8,790 nt of DNA from an uncultured Phaeodactylibacter sp. (lineage in GTDB: Bacteria > Bacteroidota > Bacteroidia > Chitinophagales > Saprospiraceae), in NCBI GenBank assembly GCA_913062745.1, contig CAJXXJ010000120.1:1-8790 (forward strand), given 5' to 3'. The position numbers were made by a program, and so were the translations under genes. How positions within the stretch are numbered: position 1 is the first letter of the stretch; each line of letters starts with the position of its first letter. The notes beneath the pieces are model-generated. The model did no database searches. It saw only the letters and a list, made by a program, of their open reading frames with translations, and was not told the origin of the DNA. This document shows, in pieces, positions 1 to 4,913 of this stretch.

Positions 1-941
1 TCCAGGCCGGAGAAGCGCCCCTCCACTCCCAGGGCAGCACAGCATACCGCCAGTGTCTGCGCCAGATCCGGGCATTCCAGAAAATCCCATTCGAAAACAT
101 CCGGCAAGCTTGCGGTAGCCGCCCGTTCTATGCGCACTCCGCTATCGTTGAAGACAGACTCCACACCGAAAGCGGTCATCATTTCTGCCAGCACAGCATC
201 TCCCTGCAGGCTATCCGCAAACAGCCCGTTGAGCTGCAGCTGCCCGCCGCCGGCAATCGCCAGCATAGCGTAGTAGTAGGAGGCTGCCGACCAGTCTGCC
301 TCAACAGTGAAGGGCCGGGGCTGATAAGCCTGCGGAGCCACGATAATGGTATCGCCTTCCCACCGATAGGCCACACCGAAGTGTTCCATCAGCCGCAGCG
401 TCATCATAATGTACGGCCGGGACACCACTTTGCCCTCCAGGGTGAGGCGCAGCCCCTGCGGCAGTGTGGGGGCAATCATCAACAGGGCAGAAATATACTG
501 ACTACTGACGCCGGCAGGAATTTTCAAAACATCCGGCTGTGGGCTCGGCTGCGGCGGGCCTATCCTCAAGGGAGGATACCCTGCCTGCTCCAGGTATTCG
601 ATCTGAGCACCAAGCGGCTGCAGCGCTTCCACCAGAACCTTTATCGGGCGCTGTTTCATGCGCTCCGTGCCCGTCAGCACCTGCGTACCCGGCTGTTGGG
701 AAAGATAAGCCGTCATAAAACGGAAAGTGGTGCCCGCAGCACCGGCGTACAATTCGCCCTCTGCCTGCTTCAATAGCGACTGAAGCAAGTCCGTATCTTT
801 GGCATTCGCCAAACGGTCAACAGGGAAGGCTTCGGAGCAGAGGGCCCGGATGATCAGTACACGGTTGCTGATACTCTTCGAGCCGGCAAGTGTGATTTGC
901 CCGTTCAGGGGCGAAGCAGGAAAGTGAAGTCGTAGCGCCAT
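1..941 (-). CDS. aroA: 3-phosphoshikimate 1-carboxyvinyltransferase (EPSP synthase), N-terminal 313 codons, runs off left edge
   Basis: This enzyme transfers the enolpyruvyl group of PEP to shikimate-3-phosphate, the sixth step of the cytoplasmic shikimate pathway towards chorismate and aromatic amino acids. The frame is open from the ATG at 941 down to base 1, with no stop. Recognisable family motifs occur in order: GSKSISNR at residues 20-27 (Lys22 is the PEP/S3P-binding lysine), AGTTFR at 69-74, MKQRPI at 95-100 (Arg98 matches the PEP-binding arginine), SSQ at 146-148 (S3P binding), SRPY at 174-177, a VEADWSAASY segment at 213-222, and CPDLAQT at 290-296, whose Asp292 matches the catalytic aspartate. 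The family is about 410-440 aa, so roughly the last 100 residues, including the later PEP-binding arginines, lie outside the window. The gene is last in the minus-strand order phoH - 63-aa ORF - aroA, 52 nt after the small ORF, and may be co-transcribed with them. The assignment is firm; the operon link is inferred from spacing. Confidence 0.95.
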   Translation of the reverse strand, partial: MALRLHFPASPLNGQITLAGSKSISNRVLIIRALCSEAFPVDRLANAKDTDLLQSLLKQAEGELYAGAAGTTFRFMTAYLSQQPGTQVLTGTERMKQRPIKVLVEALQPLGAQIEYLEQAGYPPLRIGPPQPSPQPDVLKIPAGVSSQYISALLMIAPTLPQGLRLTLEGKVVSRPYIMMTLRLMEHFGVAYRWEGDTIIVAPQAYQPRPFTVEADWSAASYYYAMLAIAGGGQLQLNGLFADSLQGDAVLAEMMTAFGVESVFNDSGVRIERAATASLPDVFEWDFLECPDLAQTLAVCCAALGVEGRFSGL

Positions 942-993
942 AGCGGATTCTGGTAAAAAACGCTAAGGTAAAACATGCGTGGAAAAAACCCCG

Positions 994-1185
994 TTAATCC
1001 ACCAAATCTCGGTACTGATTAGCGACTTCCTCCGCCTCTTCGCGGTGGCGGCGCTCCTCATCGCTGCTTTTTTCCGTTTCCATCCGCTCAAACATCTGAA
1101 TGACGCCGAGGGACTGCAAGGATTTTAACAGCTTGACTAAAGCGGATTCTTTTTCTTTTTGGACACGTATGCGATAATCTGTCAT
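994..1185 (-). CDS. Small charged hypothetical protein (63 aa) translationally coupled to phoH
   Basis: I do not recognise a named family. The product is 63 aa and strongly charged. Its first ~35 residues read as a short beta strand (YRIRVQ) followed by an amphipathic helix (KEKESALVKLLKSLQSLG), and the rest is Glu/Arg-rich and probably one long helix. The start ATG overlaps the phoH stop as ATGA at 1182-1185, which argues for a real, translationally coupled gene rather than a chance frame. The strand-helix start loosely resembles the small antitoxin-like proteins common in Bacteroidota, but no toxin gene (RelE, PIN) follows: the next gene is aroA, 52 nt downstream. A role connected with PhoH is possible from context only. 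Existence is fairly likely; function is unknown. Confidence 0.7.
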   Translation of the reverse strand: MTDYRIRVQKEKESALVKLLKSLQSLGVIQMFERMETEKSSDEERRHREEAEEVANQYRDLVD

Positions 1186-2231
1186 GGTTGTGCTTCTTCT
1201 TCTTGTTGATCAGAGCTTTGCTCTTGCGGCTTCTGCCCGCTTTTTTGCTCCTCCTCCCGTTCGTGCTGTTCCCGGCGCTTATTGTCAGAGCGCTCGTAAG
1301 CGAGGATGATCTCTTTTACCAGCCGGTGCCGCACCACATCGTTGGCGTCGAGGTGGATGGCTTCAATACCTTCCAGGCCTCCCAGCAAGTCAATGGAGCG
1401 CCGTAATCCGGACTTTTGGTGAAACGGCAAATCTACCTGAGACAAGTCGCCGGTGATAATACACTTAGCGCTCGGCCCCAGGCGGGTGAGGAACATTTTC
1501 AGTTGCAGTGTGGAACAGTTCTGAGCTTCATCGAGAATAATAAAGGCATTATCCAGAGTACGCCCCCGCATGAAGGCAAGCGGGGCGATTTCAATGACGC
1601 GGGTGGCCATGAACTGCTGCAGCTTTTCGGCCGGCAGCATATCGTCCAGCGAGTCATAGAGCGGCCGCAGGTAGGGGTCTACCTTTTCCTGCAGGTCGCC
1701 CGGCAGGAAACCCAGGCTCTCCCCGGCTTCCACGGCGGGGCGGGTCAGGATGATCTTTTTGACCATCCGGTTTTTGAGCGCCCTCACCGCCAGCGCTACC
1801 GCAGTATAGGTTTTGCCCGTGCCGGCCGGCCCGATAGCAAATACCACATCGTTGTTTTCGGAAGCATCGATCAGGCGCTTCTGATTGCGGGTCTTGGCCT
1901 TGATGGGCTTGCCGCCGCGCCCGTGCAGTATGGTCTTGTTGTCCGAACTGCTCGGGCTAAGCTTATTCGCGAACGGGTTTTTGTCTTGCATCAACTCCTC
2001 TACCGTCTGCATCGGCAGCTCATTGTGCTCCCGCAGCAAACGGACCATCATCTCAAATTTGGACTTTGCTTTTTGAGTAGGCTTTTTTTCCCCGGCCATC
2101 TTTACGTTGCTGCCCCGGGAAGTTATGGTGACATCCGGGAAAGCTTTGCGCAGTAGGTTAAGCTTTTTATTATTTTCACCGTATAGCTCGACCAGGTCGA
2201 CGCTATCCACGGTTAAGATGATTTCACTCAA
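1182..2231 (-). CDS. phoH: PhoH family P-loop ATPase (PhoH/YbeZ-like), TTG start
   Basis: This is a cytoplasmic ATPase of the PhoH/YbeZ group, related to the helicase-like P-loop proteins and linked in other bacteria to RNA processing and ribosome maturation. With the start at 2231 it has 349 residues, close to the usual ~320-350. An N-terminal KH-like small domain (about residues 1-50) is followed by the ATPase core: Walker A GPAGTGKT at 134-141, LTRPAVEAGE at 162-171, Walker B IILDEAQN at 231-238, GDLSQVDLP at 261-269 and RHRLV at 301-305. From about residue 314 the tail is Glu/Gln/Lys-rich and probably disordered. The frame stays open upstream to another TTG at 2291, but homologues begin near SEIILTVDS, so I chose the TTG at 2231; no ATG is available in the relevant stretch. 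It overlaps the downstream 63-aa ORF by ATGA. It lacks an N-terminal PIN domain, so it is not the PhoH2 type. The family call is very secure; the exact start is less so. Confidence 0.95.
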   Translation of the reverse strand: MSEIILTVDSVDLVELYGENNKKLNLLRKAFPDVTITSRGSNVKMAGEKKPTQKAKSKFEMMVRLLREHNELPMQTVEELMQDKNPFANKLSPSSSDNKTILHGRGGKPIKAKTRNQKRLIDASENNDVVFAIGPAGTGKTYTAVALAVRALKNRMVKKIILTRPAVEAGESLGFLPGDLQEKVDPYLRPLYDSLDDMLPAEKLQQFMATRVIEIAPLAFMRGRTLDNAFIILDEAQNCSTLQLKMFLTRLGPSAKCIITGDLSQVDLPFHQKSGLRRSIDLLGGLEGIEAIHLDANDVVRHRLVKEIILAYERSDNKRREQHEREEEQKSGQKPQEQSSDQQEEEAQP

Positions 2232-2547
2232 TAGATCAATGTATGTTTGATGAATAAATGGAAGCACTAGGCTTCCCGGGCTGCCCGGCAAAACATTGCC
2301 TGAACCCGACGTCTACAAAACTTCCGCCTATTTCAAAAAGTTCAACTGCTCTGCCAATTTTGAAGGCAGCGTGATAAGGGCCGTTTTCCCCATCGGAGGC
2401 CCGTTGCAAGGTAACGACTCTACAGCACATTCTGAAGCCGTATACTGTTGCTTACACATTTTTAACAGGACCCTTCAGGAAGTCCTTCGGTTTATTTGGC
2501 AAGCCCGCCGAGAATACTGTATTTTACCCTCCATATAAACCTATGCT
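2232..2547. promoter_or_regulatory. Divergent intergenic region between phoH and the DUF62 gene
   Basis: These 316 bases separate two genes transcribed away from each other, so they should hold both promoters and the phoH leader. Short open frames exist on both strands, but they start with TTG or have no family-like sequence, and I do not call them. I see a hairpin pair near the phoH end (annotated separately). At 2490-2498 there is an AT-rich stretch (GTTTATTTG) resembling, but shorter than, the Bacteroidota -7 box TAnnTTTG, about 50 nt before the DUF62 start. No convincing -33/-7 pair is seen for either gene. Confidence 0.5.
2260..2288 (-). promoter_or_regulatory. Two abutting hairpins in the predicted phoH leader
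   Basis: Two perfect inverted repeats lie next to each other 29 nt upstream of the phoH TTG start. GGAAGC (2260-2265) pairs with GCTTCC (2271-2276) around a 5-nt loop. CCGGG (2276-2280) pairs with CCCGG (2284-2288) around a 3-nt loop. They share base 2276, so the two stems would either stack or compete by one base pair. No T-tract follows on either strand and no gene ends here, so this is not an ordinary terminator. In phoH mRNA it could be a 5' UTR structure, or at the DNA level an operator. Whether it is transcribed is not known. Confidence 0.35.
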
Positions 2548-3321
2548 ATGGCGATCGTCACGCTGACTACCGATTTTGGGCAGAGGGGCTACTATCTGGC
2601 CCGGCTGAAGGGCGCGCTGCTTCGGGAAGCCGAGGGCGCACAGCTGGTGGATATCACGCACGACATTGAAAATTACGATATCGTGCAGGCCGCCTTCCTC
2701 TTCCGCAATGCCTGGAGCAGTTTCCCGAAAGGGAGCATTCACCTGATCAGTGTCAATGACTACAATGCCTCCCCGCCGCGCTTTCTGGTGGCGGCTCACC
2801 ACGGGCATTACTTTATAGCGCCGGACAACGGCCTTTTCAGCCTGATATTCGGTAATGACCAGCCGAAGTTGTTTCATGAGTTGAAATACCGGCAGGACAA
2901 ACTGCTGCGGCTGGAGGAGCTCTATGCGCAGGCGGTGGGCTTCCTGTCCAAAGGGCGCCCGGTCATCGAAATCGGCTTGCCGGCAGAAGAAGTGGTACAG
3001 CGCATCACCCTGCAGCCGGTCATCAGCCACTCGCAAATACGCGGTTCCGTTATTTTTGTGGATAATTACGAAAACGTGATTACGAACGTAGGGCGGGATT
3101 TGTTTGAACAAGTAAGCGGCGGGCGCACCTTTCAGCTCTTTTTCAAACGCCATGACCCCATCCGCAAAATGCGGGGGCACTATCAGGAGGTGGAAGTGGG
3201 AGCACCGCTCTGCCTGTTTAACTCTGCCGGCCTGCTGGAGATTGCCATCAATATGGGCAAAGCCAGCAGCTTACTCGGCCTCAACGTAGAGGATACCATC
3301 CAAATAGACTTCCATTCATGA
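2548..3321 (+). CDS. SAM hydroxide adenosyltransferase / halogenase-like protein (DUF62 family)
   Basis: This family cleaves S-adenosylmethionine by nucleophilic attack on the ribose C5'. Most members use water, giving adenosine and methionine; a few are chlorinases or fluorinases. The 257-aa product has TTDFG at 7-11 (Asp9 matches the ribose-binding aspartate), LKGAL at 20-24, DITHDI at 35-40, APDNG at 91-95, VDNYENVITNV at 171-181, and the C-terminal barrel signature FNSAGLLEIAINMG at 224-237 followed by a SLLGL stretch. Length fits the family. Two oddities: the aspartate that usually follows TDFG by two residues (TDFGxxD) is Gly14, and the region where many members have the catalytic histidine (about residue 121) reads LRLEE. 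Asp71 and Arg78 keep the spacing of the family's Asp-Arg pair. The upstream ATG at 2543 is out of frame, so the start is 2548. The next gene overlaps by ATGA. Family is secure; hydrolase activity is inferred. Confidence 0.88.
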   Translation: MAIVTLTTDFGQRGYYLARLKGALLREAEGAQLVDITHDIENYDIVQAAFLFRNAWSSFPKGSIHLISVNDYNASPPRFLVAAHHGHYFIAPDNGLFSLIFGNDQPKLFHELKYRQDKLLRLEELYAQAVGFLSKGRPVIEIGLPAEEVVQRITLQPVISHSQIRGSVIFVDNYENVITNVGRDLFEQVSGGRTFQLFFKRHDPIRKMRGHYQEVEVGAPLCLFNSAGLLEIAINMGKASSLLGLNVEDTIQIDFHS

Positions 3322-3602
3322 TCAAACGCATCGTCAAACTGACCTTCCGTGAGGAGGCTGTGCCCGACTTTCTGGATATCTTTCGCGACAGCAAGGAGCG
3401 CATCCGCAATTTCCCGGGCTGCCATCACCTGGAGCTCTGGAGGGATAAGCAGCATCCCCATACTTTCTTCACTTACAGTTTTTGGGAAGACGAGAGCGCT
3501 CTGTACCGCTACCGCCATTCTGAGCTGTTCCGCTCCACCTGGAAAAAAACCAAGGTGCTGTTCGCAGACCGGGCAGAGGCGTGGAGTGTAGAGAAAGTGT
3601 GA
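3318..3602 (+). CDS. Small ABM-fold protein (antibiotic biosynthesis monooxygenase family)
   Basis: The 94-aa product fits the dimeric ferredoxin-like ABM fold found in small quinol monooxygenases, YgiN-like proteins and heme-degrading IsdG relatives. It shows the expected order: strand IKRIVKLTF (2-10), helix VPDFLDIFRDSKERIRNF (15-32), PGCHHLELWRD (33-43), HTFFTYSFWEDESALYRYR (48-66), a His-containing helix SELFRSTWKKTKVLF (68-82), and a final strand AEAWSVEKV. The pattern of a C-terminal His-Ser-x-x-F helix after a W-E/D-ALxxY motif is typical of the family. ABM proteins act on varied substrates, so no specific reaction can be named. The start ATG overlaps the stop of the DUF62 gene (ATGA, 3318-3321), so the two are almost certainly translated from one mRNA. 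It ends 6 bases before a convergent gene. Fold assignment is confident; function is not. Confidence 0.82.
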   Translation: MIKRIVKLTFREEAVPDFLDIFRDSKERIRNFPGCHHLELWRDKQHPHTFFTYSFWEDESALYRYRHSELFRSTWKKTKVLFADRAEAWSVEKV

Positions 3603-3608
3603 TGCTCC

Positions 3609-4202
3609 CTACCGCATCTTTGGCCGGCGGCGCTTACCACCCGGGCGCATGCCTCCCCGGCCCGCCTGTTTGGCCGCGCCGCGGTTTTGGAATGCTTTTT
3701 CAAACTGCTTGAACTGCTCCTTGATGTTCGGCTCCGTGATTTTGCACTTCTTGGCGATACGGAAGTGGTGCTCTGCTTTCTTCCAGTGGTTCTTGGAAGC
3801 TGCAATATTAGCCAGCTGCAGTTGCAGCATCGCTTTTTCGTTATCCGTAGGTACTTCTACCTCTTCTGCTTTTTTCAGCCAGACTTCTGCCTCTTCCACC
3901 CGCTTTTGTGCCAGTGCAGAAGAGCCTTTGATGATGTAGTAGTAAGCGCGGTTGGTGGCGTACAGCCATTCCGGCTTCAGCGTGAGGGCCAGCCGTTTAT
4001 CCGCCCCTTCAAAGTCGGCATTTTGCATCAGCACAGCAGCAGACTGCACTGTGCCCAGGAAGATATACGTTGCCAGCATGCTGAGCCCCAGCAGTACGAA
4101 CCAGATGCCATACCATACGCCAAAAGCAGCCCAGAGCGCAGCACCGCCCAGCAAGCCAACAGCAATCAAAGCAAATTTCAGGTAGATATTGATAGTAAAC
4201 AT
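3609..4202 (-). CDS. Membrane-anchored TPR protein with a basic C-terminal tail (paralogue A)
   Basis: The 197-aa product has two hydrophobic segments close together (about 7-28 and 30-50), forming a membrane hairpin, followed by a soluble helical domain with two TPR-like units (about 83-116 and 124-155; the first carries NRAYYYIIKGSSALAQKR at 84-101 and then AEVWLKKA). The last ~25 residues (173-197) are Arg/Lys/Gly-rich and low in complexity. With both termini on the same side of the membrane, the TPR domain is probably cytoplasmic, a scaffold type of arrangement, although orientation is a prediction. It aligns over nearly its whole length with the gene just upstream (4272-4796), sharing the membrane hairpin and the NRAYY motif. 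It is 69 nt downstream of that gene and converges with the ABM gene. No specific function is known to me. Confidence 0.82.
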   Translation of the reverse strand: MFTINIYLKFALIAVGLLGGAALWAAFGVWYGIWFVLLGLSMLATYIFLGTVQSAAVLMQNADFEGADKRLALTLKPEWLYATNRAYYYIIKGSSALAQKRVEEAEVWLKKAEEVEVPTDNEKAMLQLQLANIAASKNHWKKAEHHFRIAKKCKITEPNIKEQFKQFEKAFQNRGAAKQAGRGGMRPGGKRRRPKMR

Positions 4203-4229
4203 GTACGTCGTTTAGAATTTTATTCGCTG

Positions 4230-4262
4230 CAAATTAACACCACAGTGCGCAGAAAGTTAAAC
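4230..4262 (-). promoter_or_regulatory. Possible Bacteroidota-type promoter before paralogue A
   Basis: On the minus strand, TTAATTTG (4230-4237) matches the Bacteroidota -7 consensus TAnnTTTG at all but one fixed position. TTTA (4259-4262) matches the -33 TTTG at three of four positions, and the 21-nt spacer is in the accepted range. The -7 box lies about 27 nt upstream of the ATG at 4202. If real, paralogue A has its own promoter in addition to any read-through from the upstream gene. The motif is short and could arise by chance. Confidence 0.3.
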
Positions 4263-4271
4263 CTTCGTCCT

Positions 4272-4796
4272 TTAGTTGTTCTGAGCGGCCAGAGCCTGCT
4301 CCAGCTCTTTGAGCTTGTCCTTGATCATTAAGTCATTAACGGGGTAGCTTCGCGCCTTGTTCATCCACTCTTCTGTGGCTTCCCATCGCCCCTGCACAAA
4401 GTACAGATGCGCGAGGTTGAGGCAGGCCAGCGCGCTGTCGTTAGGGTGCTCCATACCCAGGTCAATTGCGTGCAGCAGCTGCTCTTCGGCCGGCTTCAGG
4501 TCTTTGCGCTGCAGGTAAATGAGCCCCAGGCAAAAGTGATAGTAGGCCCGGTTGCGCCGGATGAGGAGATCCGGCTTCCAGACCTGATTCAGAATTTTCT
4601 CCGCAATCAGCGGGCGGCCCCGTTTCAGGTGGCTGTAAGCCGTCCATACGTTCCCCATAAGCAGCTGAGACAATGCAAGCAGCAGGCCGCCGGCGTACAA
4701 ATACCACGCCTGACTGAAGCCCAGCTGCAGCTGCAGCACCACTCCCAGTACGAAAAAGAGGAAAATCAGAACGTAACGCAAGTATACTAATGTCAT
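4272..4796 (-). CDS. Membrane-anchored TPR protein (paralogue B)
   Basis: The 174-aa product has the same plan as its downstream neighbour: two hydrophobic segments (about 4-22 and 29-48) making an N-terminal membrane hairpin, then a TPR-like helical domain. NRAYY occurs at 82-86 (84-88 in the neighbour), followed by a TPR unit GLIYLQRKDLKPAEEQLLHA (91-110), a second unit around ALACLNLAHLYFVQGRWEA (122-140), and a terminal helix KDKLKELEQALA (159-170). It lacks the basic tail of paralogue A. Related sequences across TM, TPR and terminal helix, head-to-tail on the same strand, indicate an old tandem duplication followed by strong divergence. TPR domains mediate protein-protein contacts; the partner is unknown. 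It starts at 4796, divergent from the T9SS cargo gene. Confidence 0.82.
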   Translation of the reverse strand: MTLVYLRYVLIFLFFVLGVVLQLQLGFSQAWYLYAGGLLLALSQLLMGNVWTAYSHLKRGRPLIAEKILNQVWKPDLLIRRNRAYYHFCLGLIYLQRKDLKPAEEQLLHAIDLGMEHPNDSALACLNLAHLYFVQGRWEATEEWMNKARSYPVNDLMIKDKLKELEQALAAQNN

Positions 4797-4913
4797 AGCT
4801 TGACGATTTCGGCAAAGATAGTAGTTTGGTCGCAGAACACCATCGCTATTCTGCTAAAGAGCGCGAGCGTGGCATCTCTATATTTACTATCTTGACATCA
4901 AAAACAGAAACAG
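4797..4913. promoter_or_regulatory. Divergent intergenic region upstream of the T9SS cargo gene and paralogue B
   Basis: This 117-nt region must hold promoters for both flanking genes. On the plus strand TATATTTA (4879-4886) fits the Bacteroidota -7 box TAnnTTTG except for the last base and sits 27 nt before the ATG at 4914. I could not find a matching -33 TTTG at the right spacing. No hairpin or repeat stands out. Confidence 0.35.

Noticed and set aside
381..776. A 131-codon plus-strand frame and a 65-codon minus-strand frame near the left edge
   Set aside because: Both overlap aroA in the wrong frame. The EPSP synthase motifs run continuously through the region from 941 to 1.
979..1002. 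GTGGA...TCCAC inverted repeat around the stop of the 63-aa ORF
   Set aside because: The arms are only 5 bp with a 14-nt loop, too weak to call a terminator or regulatory hairpin.
1416..2156. A 246-codon open frame on the plus strand opposite phoH
   Set aside because: It lies wholly within the PhoH ATPase core on the other strand, where the Walker motifs are clear, and its own translation resembles no protein.
2296..2538. An 80-codon plus-strand frame in the phoH/DUF62 intergenic region
   Set aside because: It starts with TTG, has no recognisable composition or motif, and ends just before the DUF62 start. I treat the region as non-coding.
2524..3180. A 218-codon open frame on the minus strand
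   Set aside because: It is a shadow of the DUF62 gene, whose motifs read cleanly on the plus strand.
3318..3602. Calling the ABM protein a heme-degrading monooxygenase
   Set aside because: The fold fits, but the substrate cannot be read from the sequence and no heme-uptake genes are nearby.
4724..4737. A 14-bp perfect palindrome, GCTGCAGCTGCAGC
   Set aside because: It lies inside the TPR paralogue B coding sequence and follows from CTG/CAG codon use for a Leu-Gln-Leu-Gln run. No sign of a regulatory role.
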